64,000 bases of DNA from Chloroflexota bacterium (GCA_022826725.1 JAJDUF010000011.1:222891-286890); one strand, 5' to 3'. Numbered from the stretch's first letter, positions 42,360 through 50,783 are shown. The notes: generated by a model not told the origin, from the letters alone. Numbers and translations: made by a program.

Positions 42360-43151
42360 ATGATGGTGGTGCAACCTGCAGATTCAGCCGATTTCGACCG
42401 CCTCGCGGTCTACTACGACCTCGAGCACCATGACAGCACCGACGATCTGCCGGTACTGACGGAGTTCGCGCGGGCGTCGCCGGGGCCGATCCTGGAGCTG
42501 GCCTGCGGCACCGGTCGCGTGCTGCCGGCACTGGCCGCGGCCGGACAGCCGGTCGTGGGCCTCGATTGCTCGAAGGCGATGCTGCGGCGGGCACAGCGCC
42601 GCCTGACCGCAGAGGCAGTACCGGGCGCAGTGTGGCTGCTGCGTGGCGACATGGGCGCCTTCCGACTACGCACGCGGTTCGGCCTCATCGTGGTGGCGTT
42701 CAACTCCTTCATGCACCTGACCACGCAGCACGCTCAGGAGCAGGCGCTGCGGGTCATCGCGCGGCACTTGCGCCCCGACGGTCGGGTGATCGTGGACCTG
42801 TTCAATCCGGCCAGCACGCTCGACGACGACAGCGAGGGCGCGCTGCTGCTGCACTGTCTCCACTATCTGCCGGAGCGGTCGGCCTACGTGCTGCACTTCC
42901 ATGCGGTGCGGACCGACCGCGCGGCGCAGCTCGTGAGTGTGGACAGCTACTATGACGAGACCGCGGCTGATGGTACGATCAAGCGACACGTGGCGCCGTA
43001 CCGGCTGCGTTACCTGCACCGCGCGGAGATCGAGCTGCTGTGGCGGCGGGCCGGCTTGCATATCGAAGCGGTCTACGGCGATTACGACCTAGGACCGGCA
43101 GAAGACGACAGCCCGCGCCTCGTGGTAGTCGCGCGCAAAGAGCGCGGCTGA
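42360..43151 (+). CDS. SAM-dependent class I methyltransferase
   Basis: The 263-aa protein has a Rossmann-type methyltransferase domain: YDLEHHDSTDDLPVLTEFA, motif I ILELACGTGRVLPALA, motif II VVGLDCSKAMLRRAQ, the acidic motif GDMGAFRL and LRPDGRVIVDLFNP. The C-terminal part has a beta-strand hairpin common in Methyltransf_25-like enzymes. ATG 42360 is preferred; the frame upstream to 42252 covers degraded repeat DNA. It resembles the two halves of the tandem enzyme at 61706-63265 in layout. The substrate is unknown. mobA follows 29 bases later. Confidence 0.85.
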   Translation: MMVVQPADSADFDRLAVYYDLEHHDSTDDLPVLTEFARASPGPILELACGTGRVLPALAAAGQPVVGLDCSKAMLRRAQRRLTAEAVPGAVWLLRGDMGAFRLRTRFGLIVVAFNSFMHLTTQHAQEQALRVIARHLRPDGRVIVDLFNPASTLDDDSEGALLLHCLHYLPERSAYVLHFHAVRTDRAAQLVSVDSYYDETAADGTIKRHVAPYRLRYLHRAEIELLWRRAGLHIEAVYGDYDLGPAEDDSPRLVVVARKERG

Positions 43152-43180
43152 TGGTCCGGACCCATGGGGGGAGATCAGCG

Positions 43181-43909
43181 ATGCCAGCGGCGCCAGTGAC
43201 GGGCATTATCCTCGCCGGGGGGAAGAGCCGCCGCCTGGGCAGAGACAAAACGAGGCTACCGTGGCCGCCACCGGCTCCAGGGCAGCCGGCAGCGCCGGGT
43301 ACCCCCACGCTCCTCGCCGTCACCGCCGGCCGGTTGGCGACTGTGTGCGCCGAGGTCGTGCTGGTGGGCTACCGTGCCGATGGCGACGCCAAGTCTGCAC
43401 ACTCGGATGGAAATAGGTGGTGCGGACCTGGCACGCCATACCAGCCCTTGCCCTACCGGACCGTACCGGACGCCTACCCGGACTCCGGGAGTTTAGGTGG
43501 TATCTACTCCGGGCTGGCTGCTGCGGGCCGGTGGTCCTTTGCTATCGCCGCGGACATGCCCTTCCTGAACCTGGCGCTGGTGCGCTATATGCTCTCTCTA
43601 CCGCGCGAATGGGACGCGCTGGTACCGGTCATCGCGGGACGACCGGAGCCGTTGCACGCGCTGTATGGGCCGGCGTGCCTGCCAGCCATGCGCGAGCGGA
43701 TTGAGGCCCGGCGGCTCAAGATCGCCGGATTCTTCGATGCCGTGCGGGTGTGCTATCTCGACGAGGCCAGCGTGCGCGGCTACGACCCCGAGCTGCGTTC
43801 CTTCTTCAACATCAACACGCCGGCCGACCTCGCGCGGGCGCAGGCCATGCAGCGGGAAGAAAAAAGTGCCGACCGTGTCCCCCGGCGGCGCGAGGCGGGT
43901 ATACTATAA
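43181..43909 (+). CDS. mobA: Molybdenum cofactor guanylyltransferase
   Basis: It attaches GMP to molybdopterin to make the MGD cofactor used by formate dehydrogenases and other DMSO-reductase-family enzymes. The 242-aa protein begins with ITGIILAGGKSRRLGRDK-like sequence (GIILAGGKSRRLGRDKTRL, GTP-binding loop). It has DSGSLGGIYSGL and the metal-binding AADMPFLNLALV, then PEPLHALYGPACL and FFNINTPADL, all typical. An extra loop of about 30 residues, rich in Gly and Pro, follows position 60. GGGGGAGATC precedes ATG 43181. Its nearness to selB fits a genome with Sec- and Mo-containing formate dehydrogenase. Confidence 0.9.
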   Translation: MPAAPVTGIILAGGKSRRLGRDKTRLPWPPPAPGQPAAPGTPTLLAVTAGRLATVCAEVVLVGYRADGDAKSAHSDGNRWCGPGTPYQPLPYRTVPDAYPDSGSLGGIYSGLAAAGRWSFAIAADMPFLNLALVRYMLSLPREWDALVPVIAGRPEPLHALYGPACLPAMRERIEARRLKIAGFFDAVRVCYLDEASVRGYDPELRSFFNINTPADLARAQAMQREEKSADRVPRRREAGIL

Positions 43910-43943
43910 GTCCCTGGACCCCGCACCCGATTCCGAGACCGCC

Positions 43944-44699
43944 ATGACAGCTACAGCAGCCGCGCCTGTGCCCACCATGCGGCCCTACCACCAACAGGGC
44001 GAGATTGACTACGCCTGCCTGGACTACGATCCTGACGAGCCGGTCCTGAAGCCTGAGGCGATGGAACAAAACCTCCCGCTCCTCGCTATCTATCAGTTGC
44101 TTGCCGCCCACTTTACCGATTTCCACCGCCGCCCCGACGTGTTTCTCGATGTCAACACGATCCTCTGCTACGACCCGCACAACCTCAACGTGCGCGTCTC
44201 CCCGGACGTGTATCTGGCCTTTGGGGTGGAGGCGGAAGCCATCCGGCGGCGCAAGCTCTACTTGCCCTGGGAAGTGGGCAAGCCGCCGGATTGGGTGCTG
44301 GAGGTGGCTTCATCGAGCACCGGGGCGGAGGACGTCGGTCGGAAGCGGGCGATCTATGCGCGCATTGGCGTGCCGGAATACTGGCGCTTCGATCCGCAGG
44401 ATGGCGCGCATCACGGGGCGAGGCTGGCCGGGGACCGATTGGTGGGCGGCAAGTACCGGCCCGTCGCGCTGAGTACGGCGCCGGACGGTATTCTGAAGGG
44501 GTACAGCCCCGTGTTGGGGCTGAGTCTGTGCTGGGATGATAACTGGCCACGGTTGTACGATCCGGCGGCGAACCACTACCTGGAGACCTGGCAGCAGGAG
44601 CGGGCGGCGCGGCAGCAGGAGCGAGCGGCGCGGCTGGCAGCCGAGGCGCGCGTTCGGCAGTTGGAGGCGGCGCTGAGTCGTCGGCAAGCGGACCCCTAG
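43944..44699 (+). CDS. Uma2-family (DUF820) endonuclease-like protein
   Basis: The 251-aa protein belongs to the Uma2 group, which has a PD-(D/E)XK-like fold and is common in cyanobacteria and Chloroflexota. Visible motifs: VSPDVYLAFGV (metal-binding Asp), PPDWVLEVASSST (Glu) and KRAIYARIGVPEYWRFDP. The C-terminal 45 residues form a charged coiled coil (QQERAARQQERAARLAAEA), rich in Arg and Gln. The gene starts 34 bases after mobA, with TATACT at 43900-43905 as a possible -10. Cellular function of this family is unsettled; nuclease activity is assumed from fold. Confidence 0.85.
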   Translation: MTATAAAPVPTMRPYHQQGEIDYACLDYDPDEPVLKPEAMEQNLPLLAIYQLLAAHFTDFHRRPDVFLDVNTILCYDPHNLNVRVSPDVYLAFGVEAEAIRRRKLYLPWEVGKPPDWVLEVASSSTGAEDVGRKRAIYARIGVPEYWRFDPQDGAHHGARLAGDRLVGGKYRPVALSTAPDGILKGYSPVLGLSLCWDDNWPRLYDPAANHYLETWQQERAARQQERAARLAAEARVRQLEAALSRRQADP

Positions 44700-44766
44700 C
44701 CTTGGGTCGGCATGACGGAGCGGGGCCTACTCCGCCGGCCTGGTTCTGGTCCGCTCCGATCCTCTG

Positions 44767-44805
44767 GCGGCGGGGGGACGGGCGCAACATGTTGCGCCCC
44801 TACGG
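44767..44805 (+). repeat. Mosaic palindromic repeat (B + D types)
   Basis: GGCGGCGGGGGGACG is followed by a perfect 20-bp D-type palindrome at 44780-44799 (centre AACATGTT) and CCCTACGGC. Compare the copies at 1767-1786 and 38623-38642. Confidence 0.8.
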
Positions 44806-44842
44806 CTAACCTGTAGCTACCCCAGTCAGCAGGTTGGTGGGG

Positions 44843-45361
44843 TTAGGTCCCACCCGCCTCCCAGTCGCGTAGCACCGCGCGGTGTCCCTGGAAGGCGATC
44901 CGTGGCGGCAGCGCACCGCGCCGGAAGAAGGCCGCCGCCCGGGCATCGTCGCCGGGTCGCAACTCGCCACCGGCAATCGTTGCTCGATAGACCAAGAGGA
45001 TGGCGACGTTGCGCGGATCGTCGTCGCCAAAGTAGACGCCGATCAGGCCGTTAAGTGTCACGGTCAGGCCAAGCTCTTCCAGCGCCTCGCGGATGGCGGT
45101 CTCATCGGGTCGCTCGCCGTACTCGACGAAGCCGGCCGGGAGCATCCAGTAGCCTTGATATGGCTCGCCTTTCCGCTGCACGAGCAGTACCCCGTTGGCC
45201 GACTCGATCAGCACCGCAGCGCCGAGGGCATTCTTGGCGTAATACACCCAGCCGCAGACCGCGCAGGCCGGTCGGACGACGCCGCCACGTTTCTGCTCGC
45301 CCAACGGGGCGGCACAGCGGGCGCAATACAGGGGCCGGCCAGGGTCGGGATACTGGGGCAT
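44843..45361 (-). CDS. Nudix hydrolase with N-terminal zinc ribbon
   Basis: It probably hydrolyses a nucleoside diphosphate derivative, such as NADH or ADP-ribose. The 172-aa protein has an N-terminal zinc ribbon (CARCA at 13-17 and CAVCG near 33-37) and a Nudix box, GFVEYGERPDETAIREALEE, that matches GX5EX7REUXEEXGU. The zinc ribbon plus Nudix order recalls NudC-like enzymes, but the protein is much shorter than NudC and lacks its SQPWPFP-type motif. It stands alone on the minus strand. Confidence 0.9.
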   Translation of the reverse strand: MPQYPDPGRPLYCARCAAPLGEQKRGGVVRPACAVCGWVYYAKNALGAAVLIESANGVLLVQRKGEPYQGYWMLPAGFVEYGERPDETAIREALEELGLTVTLNGLIGVYFGDDDPRNVAILLVYRATIAGGELRPGDDARAAAFFRRGALPPRIAFQGHRAVLRDWEAGGT

Positions 45362-45467
45362 CTAGGACCTCCTACGACTCTACGGCTCGTGCGATAGAAT
45401 ACCGGAGACTATCAGTCGGCATGATGGGGCCTGCAATGCACGTGACGGGCTGGGCAAGGGGAATGCC

Positions 45468-45758
45468 GTGGCTATAAAGACTGCGCTTGCTTGGGTCGTT
45501 GACTTCAAGGCGAAAGCTGCCCAGCCATACACAGCGGCAGAGTTGGCGAGGCTCCAGGCGTGGGCGAAGACAGTTGATCGGGTCAATGCTAGGAAGCAGT
45601 GGCCTCCCGGTACGCTGCAGGACCTACTGGATAAGGCTCACGTAGAAGATAACGAACGGTATGAACGGCGGGGGGACGAGGATCGGCTACCGGGGCACGT
45701 CTGGCTAGGACCTGCTGAGAGGTGCAGCGACGCAGAATCCAGAGCCTATGCCGGTTAG
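45468..45758 (+). CDS. Small hypothetical protein
   Basis: The 96-aa product is not recognised. GTG 45468 has AAGGGG about six bases upstream. The first 55 residues look like a soluble helical protein (AELARLQAWAKTVDRVNARKQ); the rest is charged and ends CSDAESRAYAG. Base composition is lower in G+C than in the flanking genes. It lies alone between two minus-strand genes. Coding is likely but weakly supported. Confidence 0.5.
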   Translation: MAIKTALAWVVDFKAKAAQPYTAAELARLQAWAKTVDRVNARKQWPPGTLQDLLDKAHVEDNERYERRGDEDRLPGHVWLGPAERCSDAESRAYAG

Positions 45759-45775
45759 AGTCTCTGGTCATAGAC

Positions 45776-45803
45776 TTAGATTCCCGCGTTCGCGGGAATG
45801 ACC
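45776..45803 (+). repeat. C-type palindromic repeat
   Basis: AGATTCCCGCGTTCGCGGGA then ATGACCGG: perfect seven-base arms TTCCCGC/GCGGGAA around GTTC. It lies between two convergent genes. Confidence 0.75.
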
Positions 45804-45821
45804 GGGAAGCGTTAGCAGAGC

Positions 45822-46769
45822 CTAGAAACCGGCTGCTTTGTCCACGACGTTCCGGAGCGGCGCCCCGGTGACATAGCGCCGCAGGTTGTCGGCGAGTACG
45901 CCGATACGGCGATCCTCGTCGTTGTCGTCAACGCCCGCGACGTGCGGCGTCATCAGCACGTTATCGAAACCCCAGAGCGGGTGGTCGGCGGGAAGCGGCT
46001 CCTGCTCGTACACGTCGAGGGCGGCGCCGGCGAGGTGCCCGGAGCGCAGCGCCGCGACGAGCGCATCGAGCTGCACCACCTTACCGCGCCCGATGTTGAT
46101 GAAGTAGGCGCCGGCTCGCATCTGGGCAAAGCGTGTGGCGTCGAACAGCCCGCGTGTCCCCGGTGTCTCCGGCACACAGACGGCCACGATGTCGGCCTGT
46201 CCCAGGAGGTCGGCCAGCCGGTCGGGTGTCCAGATGGCCTCGATCTCCGGCGGGCATTCCTCGCGCCGCGCGTCTACGGCGATAATACGCAGCCCGAATC
46301 CGGCGGCCCGCTTGGCCACGCCGTAGCCGATGCCGCCCAGGCCCACGATGCCGAGGGTGCGGGCGGCGAGCTGGAACGCGGTGGTGCCGGCACGATGGCG
46401 CCAGGTGCGTTCCCGCTGTGCTGCCCAATAACGGGGCATGTCCCGCGCAAAACAGAGGATGAAGCACAGGACGTGGTCCGGAATCGTGTCGTAGAAGATG
46501 CCCCGCATGTTGGTCACGACGACTGGATGGGCGATCAGCTCGGCAAAGAAGTAGCTCTCCAGGCCGGCCATCGGCGTCTGAATCCAGCGCAGCTTTGGCG
46601 CGGCTTGCAGCATCGCCGGGGAGATTTGGCCGTAGAACGCCTCGGCGTCCGCAATCTCATGCAGGGCAACGTCGGCGTCGCTCGTCACGGCGATGTCCGC
46701 CTCCGGTGCGACCTGCTGCAACCGTTCCGGCCAGGACGCCGGGATATCGCCGTATAACAGTAGCTTCAT
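45822..46769 (-). CDS. D-2-hydroxyacid dehydrogenase family protein
   Basis: An NAD(P)H-dependent reductase of 2-keto acids. The 315-aa protein has the family's catalytic domain (1-100) and the nucleotide-binding domain (about 100-285). Key motifs: LGIVGLGGIGYGVAKRA (GxGxxG), INIGRGKVVQLDAL (catalytic Arg region), DVYEQEPLPADHPLW (Glu) and MTPHVAGV (catalytic His). ATG 46769 has a GAGAGAGGGGGA tract before it and overlaps the stop of the upstream UDG gene by four bases, which fixes the start. The substrate is unknown. Confidence 0.9.
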   Translation of the reverse strand: MKLLLYGDIPASWPERLQQVAPEADIAVTSDADVALHEIADAEAFYGQISPAMLQAAPKLRWIQTPMAGLESYFFAELIAHPVVVTNMRGIFYDTIPDHVLCFILCFARDMPRYWAAQRERTWRHRAGTTAFQLAARTLGIVGLGGIGYGVAKRAAGFGLRIIAVDARREECPPEIEAIWTPDRLADLLGQADIVAVCVPETPGTRGLFDATRFAQMRAGAYFINIGRGKVVQLDALVAALRSGHLAGAALDVYEQEPLPADHPLWGFDNVLMTPHVAGVDDNDEDRRIGVLADNLRRYVTGAPLRNVVDKAAGF

Positions 46770-47482
46770 GTCAATCCCCCTCTCTCCGTGCTTCCGGGCG
46801 CCGCCGCGGTGCCCGCGACGAGGCCGCTGCCCCGCAGCAACTCGAGCGCCTGCGTGAGTAGCGCCTGGTGGCGGGGTTGGTTTAGCCAGGTGCTGGCGCC
46901 CGATGGGTGCGGCAGCGGGAGCCAGCGCCGCTCGGCGCGGTCGAAGCTCCGGCCAACCGCGTCTGCCAGCCGTACCTGGCCCAGAAAGGTCTCGATGGCG
47001 AGCCGGCCGACGAGGATGACCAAGCGTGGGTTGACGAGCCGCACCTGCCGGTCCAGAAATGGCCGGCACAGCGCCCGCTCGGCGGCCGATGGGAGACGAT
47101 CCCCGTGTCCCCCGGCGCTGGGGCCAGGGTAGCACTTGGTCACGGCGGTCATGTAGACCTGCCGTCGGAAAGAGCGCTCGTCTATCCCAATGCGCTCCAG
47201 CCAGGCAAACAGCCGGCGCCCGGCCGGCCCCATGAACGGCTGCCCGCCGGCGGCTTCTTGGCGTCCCGGTGCCTGGCCGATGAGCATGACCCGCCCAAGC
47301 GGTGGGTTGTGACGACTTAGTGAGTCGAGGGTGCCCAAAATCGGCTGCCCCTGAATGGGATAGCCAGTTTCCCCGCAGCGCCGGCAGGAGGCGATCTCGC
47401 GGTGCAGCGCGTCGAGCGCGTCGCTGTGTGCAACTGCGGAGGCCATGCTCGGGCACTCAACTGTGGTCGCGGCTTCGGTCAC
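46766..47482 (-). CDS. Family 4 uracil-DNA glycosylase (Fe-S)
   Basis: It removes uracil from DNA during base excision repair. The 238-aa protein has motif A GQAPGRQEAAGGQPFMGPAG and the C-terminal motif LPLPHPSGAS. Four cysteines, CRRC (near 33-36), VTKCYP (near 116) and ALCRPF (near 138), fit the 4Fe-4S cluster of family 4. A loop between motif A and the second Cys pair is Gly/His-rich. A later start at Met13 is possible. It overlaps the dehydrogenase gene by four bases. Confidence 0.88.
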   Translation of the reverse strand: MTEAATTVECPSMASAVAHSDALDALHREIASCRRCGETGYPIQGQPILGTLDSLSRHNPPLGRVMLIGQAPGRQEAAGGQPFMGPAGRRLFAWLERIGIDERSFRRQVYMTAVTKCYPGPSAGGHGDRLPSAAERALCRPFLDRQVRLVNPRLVILVGRLAIETFLGQVRLADAVGRSFDRAERRWLPLPHPSGASTWLNQPRHQALLTQALELLRGSGLVAGTAAAPGSTERGGLT

Positions 47483-47526
47483 GCAAGAAGAGCGTGTGTG
47501 GCGAGAATGTGGAGCGGCCTACTAGG

Positions 47527-49359
47527 TCAGTGATTTTCGCGCAGATACCGCACGATCTCCATCATCACCTTGCAGTCCACCTCGTTATAGCAAATGATGT
47601 CTTGCATCAGATCAATCCGGCTCATCGGTACTCCCGTGCGACGGGACTCCTCGGCGCACCACCACGCTCCCACCATAGCGCCCAACCCGTCAGCCGGCCC
47701 ATCGCCCCAAAGCGTCTCAATCAGACCATGCGCGTGCATGGCTTTGGCCACAGCCTTCAACCCGAATGCTAGAGCGCCGCGGAGCACAATCGGCTCCGCA
47801 CGAACTACCCGCTGCAGGAAATCGAACCAGTTCAGGGAAGGCCAATCGGGCCGGCGCTGGCGTGCTCTGGCGGAGTCATACGCCTTTTCGAAGAAGCTGA
47901 CCTCGGCTGGTGACCAGTGAATGAGCCTTGGCGTTGCGAGTTGGAGTGCTAGGCGTTGTCGCACCTGCTCCATATGCGCCAGCCATTCCGCGATGATGCG
48001 TGCCTCTTCAGGCTCGGTGAGCGCGTCCACGACAAAGGACTCGAAGCGCCAGGTGCCCGCTTCAACGTGTCCACAGCCGATCATGAAGATAAGCGGCTGG
48101 CCGCCGCGCTCCGGGAGGCGCGAGAAATCGTCGGCGAGGTCGCTGACGCTCTCGAAGTCCACGTAGAACTCCAGCGGGGGTGTGGAGTGCCATTCTTCAC
48201 GGCAGGCGCCGATCCGCGGCGGATGAACGACGGGACCGTTGGCATCCCGGTTGACGTTGAGAATGTGGGCCAGCGTGGACGCCGTACCAGCGCGTGTGAT
48301 GCCCAGATGCTCTGGGGTGACACGGGGATCGGTCCACCTGGAGATACCGACCTCGTGTGCCTGGCGGCGTCCCTTTGGCGATACCCACCACAACTGCGTT
48401 AACTCGTCAAGCTCACTGGCGATCCGGCGCTTGGCGTTGTGCCACGGGGCGTCCATGTCGTTGCTGCCGTTCGGATAAAGCTCAGGTACGGACGGTTTAG
48501 GCAACACCTCCCACGCCGCGCTGGCGGACCTGACTCGCCTCACCCACTGTACGGCGGCCGCGGTGATCTCCGCGATTGGCGTCTTGTTGGTCACGGTGCC
48601 GGCTTGCGGCACCGGAGCGAGCCGGTCGAGGGCACTGGAACCGCGTTGCCGGCCCTGCGTCCAGCCGCGACCCAAGAGATAGGACATGGGTGACTCATAG
48701 CCTTGGAGGCGGCCCAACGCTCGGTTGTAGATGAAGAGCTGCGCCTTGTAGGTGGGGCCTGAGCCAGAGTTATCTAGCTCACCGCGGGACGAGAGATAAA
48801 GCGTCGTGAACTTGATGTCTACGACACGATAGTGCCAATTCGCGCCGGGCAGGTCCGGGGCGGCGTGGCCGGCCTCTGCCGGTGAAATAGCGTCCGGAAA
48901 TAGCTCCCGGAGCACGTCAGTGCGGACCAGCAGGTCCGGTATGCCATAGGTCCTGTGCTCCGCGTCCCACAGCACACCTTGGTAGATGATCGGTACCGCC
49001 CGCTCCATCGCAGCGAACGTCGCCTCAGCCTGCTCTAAGCGACGGGCATCAACGCGCGGCGTGGTCGCAATCGTTTCGACATGATGGCCCTTGCCCAGCA
49101 ACTCGGCGATAGCCGCCTCAAACTTGTGGCCTTGCTCGAATAGGAACTCGGTGAAGTCCGTGCGCGGGTCGTATTGGGAAGACGACGGATCTCGCTCAAA
49201 GCCATGCGCCTCGCCGTAGAGTTCGAGCCAATCGAGCAGAGGATCGTCGAGGATGAAGTTGCGCGTCCGTGTAGGACTTACCCAGCGGTCCCAGTCGGAT
49301 GCGGTCTGGGGGCACCGCGCTGTGCCGTCGTCGCGGTGCGTGAGCGCCTCAATTCCCAT
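47527..49359 (-). CDS. RecB-like PD-(D/E)XK nuclease fused to DEDD exonuclease domain (TM0106-like)
   Basis: The 610-aa protein joins two nuclease domains. The N-terminal part (about 40-215) has YGIPDLLVR and YRVVDIKFTTLYL, the D and DxK of a PD-(D/E)XK site, then YKAQLFIYNRALG as in RecB/Cas4-like nucleases. The C-terminal part (about 395-605) has LEFYVDFESV (DxE), LIHWSPAEVSFF and IICYNEVDCKVMMEIVRYL, which match the YprB-like ribonuclease H/3'-5' exonuclease group. No helicase motif or Fe-S cysteine set is present. The layout resembles TM0106-type putative nucleases; a role in repair or defence is possible but unproven. Confidence 0.82.
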   Translation of the reverse strand: MGIEALTHRDDGTARCPQTASDWDRWVSPTRTRNFILDDPLLDWLELYGEAHGFERDPSSSQYDPRTDFTEFLFEQGHKFEAAIAELLGKGHHVETIATTPRVDARRLEQAEATFAAMERAVPIIYQGVLWDAEHRTYGIPDLLVRTDVLRELFPDAISPAEAGHAAPDLPGANWHYRVVDIKFTTLYLSSRGELDNSGSGPTYKAQLFIYNRALGRLQGYESPMSYLLGRGWTQGRQRGSSALDRLAPVPQAGTVTNKTPIAEITAAAVQWVRRVRSASAAWEVLPKPSVPELYPNGSNDMDAPWHNAKRRIASELDELTQLWWVSPKGRRQAHEVGISRWTDPRVTPEHLGITRAGTASTLAHILNVNRDANGPVVHPPRIGACREEWHSTPPLEFYVDFESVSDLADDFSRLPERGGQPLIFMIGCGHVEAGTWRFESFVVDALTEPEEARIIAEWLAHMEQVRQRLALQLATPRLIHWSPAEVSFFEKAYDSARARQRRPDWPSLNWFDFLQRVVRAEPIVLRGALAFGLKAVAKAMHAHGLIETLWGDGPADGLGAMVGAWWCAEESRRTGVPMSRIDLMQDIICYNEVDCKVMMEIVRYLRENH

Positions 49360-49401
49360 GCTGTCGTCCGCTGTCCTGGCGTGGTTCGCCGGCGCCGCAG
49401 C

Positions 49402-49608
49402 TTACCGGCGCAGCCGGCGGTAGAGGTGTAAGAGCAATGAGGAGCCGGTGAGCATGGTACCCGGGATCACCCCGGAGAGGTGCCAGGCGAGGTGAACGGG
49501 AAACGGCAGCCACGGGTCCAGACCGATCAGGAGGAATCCGAAGTATGGTATCCAGGCCAGCCCACCCCAGATAATCAGTGCCACACCCAAACGATAGCGC
49601 GTTATCAT
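49402..49608 (-). CDS. Small two-helix membrane protein
   Basis: The 68-aa product has two hydrophobic helices (about 8-28 and 40-60) and a basic C-terminus LYRRLRR. No family is recognised. The gene starts 86 bases before the cupredoxin gene's end on the same strand. The ribosome binding site is weak. Support comes from a well-formed membrane protein pattern only. Confidence 0.55.
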   Translation of the reverse strand: MITRYRLGVALIIWGGLAWIPYFGFLLIGLDPWLPFPVHLAWHLSGVIPGTMLTGSSLLLHLYRRLRR

Positions 49609-49694
49609 CTTGCTTTACCCATGCTCGTAGAGTCTAGCCGCGGAACGGCTTGGGTCAGATGCCCAGACCATTCTACCCGATGGTCAGGATAGAC

Positions 49695-50144
49695 CTACTC
49701 TACGGTGAGCGTGCCGCGCATACCGGCCGCCTCGTGGCCGGGGATGGTGGATACGAAGTCGTAGGTGCCCGGAGTCGAGGCTTGCACGGTGAGCGCGAGG
49801 CGCTGTCCCCGCTCTGCGTATATGTAGACCTGGCCCTGTACCCATTCCCCTTGAAGCTGCTGCACCTGGACTTCCAACTGCTCGACGCTGATGTCATGCG
49901 CGAGTACACCGTCGTTCTGCAGGACGATCCGGACCGGCTGATCGCGCGGAATAGTGACGTGCTGCGGCTCGTAGCGGAGATCGAGGGCACGGATCGTCAC
50001 CGTCGGTAGCACCGGCTCGGTGTCCGCGCAGCCAGTAAGCAGTGTGAGCAGCAAGAGCATCACCGCCGCCAGCAACCGTGTCCCCGGAGGCCATAAGCCG
50101 TCCAGCCGCCGGAAGAAGAGAGGTGACATGAGTGAGCCTGACAT
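49695..50144 (-). CDS. Cupredoxin-like lipoprotein lacking the copper cysteine
   Basis: The 149-aa product has a lipoprotein signal: a hydrophobic stretch ending LLTLLTGC, with Cys as lipid site. The remainder is a cupredoxin fold: LDLRYEPQHVTIPRDQPV, HDISVEQ (first His ligand) and a C-terminal loop TYDFVSTIPGHEAAGMRG. Type I copper proteins have Cys at the position read here as Ser, while the second His and the Met are kept. Copper binding is therefore altered or lost. ATG 50144 overlaps the stop of the YqeK-like gene (TGATG), so translation is coupled. It would be exposed outside the membrane. Confidence 0.8.
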   Translation of the reverse strand: MSGSLMSPLFFRRLDGLWPPGTRLLAAVMLLLLTLLTGCADTEPVLPTVTIRALDLRYEPQHVTIPRDQPVRIVLQNDGVLAHDISVEQLEVQVQQLQGEWVQGQVYIYAERGQRLALTVQASTPGTYDFVSTIPGHEAAGMRGTLTVE

Positions 50145-50719
50145 CAGCCAAGACGTTTCAGGAGCAGCGCATGGACCGCAACGTCCTGTCGCAACAGCGG
50201 CCGCCGCCGCTCGATATGCTCGCGGAGGCGCATTTCGATGGCGCAGAGGAGTGCTTGGTCCGGATCGGCGCACCGGGCGGGGAGACCATCTAGTGTTGAC
50301 TTGAGCTGCGTTGGCCCAGCGTCGAGCTTATCGGCCACAAAGATGAGCTTCGTGAGCACGCTGGCGTCCGGCTGCGGCACCGAATGGTACTTGATCGCAT
50401 CCAGGACGCTGCGGTCTGTTTCTCCGAAGTGCTGCCAGGATACCACGGCACCGGCCGGGCCATGCCAGCCGAGATCGGCAGCCTCCTCCCAGCGGGATGG
50501 CAGGATCAAAGCGCGTTGCTCCGCACGACTCAGCTCACGCGCACAGTCGTGGAGCCAGGCCGCGCGCAGAACCGGCTCATTATCGAGGTCCCACAACTCC
50601 GCCAGATGGCCGGCGATAGTCGCTACCCGCTCGACGTGTGCAAAGCGCGAGCGACTGAGCCGGGCCGCCAACGCTGCCTGCACCTCCGCGATCTCGCTGG
50701 CATTGAGCGCATCGTTCAT
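50144..50719 (-). CDS. YqeK-like HD-domain hydrolase
   Basis: A probable metal phosphohydrolase; YqeK proteins cleave diadenosine tetraphosphate. The 191-aa protein has SRFAHVERVATIAGHLAELW (first His), AAWLHDCARELS (HD pair), GWHGPAGAVVSWQHFG and AIKYHSVPQPD (further His ligands), and ends with VADKLDAG (Asp). This order and spacing are typical of YqeK. It usually sits beside nadD and rsfS, but here it precedes the cupredoxin gene and overlaps it by one base. A general HD-domain function cannot be excluded. Confidence 0.85.
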   Translation of the reverse strand: MNDALNASEIAEVQAALAARLSRSRFAHVERVATIAGHLAELWDLDNEPVLRAAWLHDCARELSRAEQRALILPSRWEEAADLGWHGPAGAVVSWQHFGETDRSVLDAIKYHSVPQPDASVLTKLIFVADKLDAGPTQLKSTLDGLPARCADPDQALLCAIEMRLREHIERRRPLLRQDVAVHALLLKRLG

Positions 50720-50783
50720 GTCGAGTGGGAGTCTACCTGCCGCGGCGCGTGGGGGGTAGCGAGGGCGGCTCGGACGGCGCGGG

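Noticed and set aside
46770..47456. Extended N-terminus of the 2-hydroxyacid dehydrogenase reaching 47456
   Set aside because: That stretch is another frame of the UDG gene; the overlap start at 46769 matches the family N-terminus.
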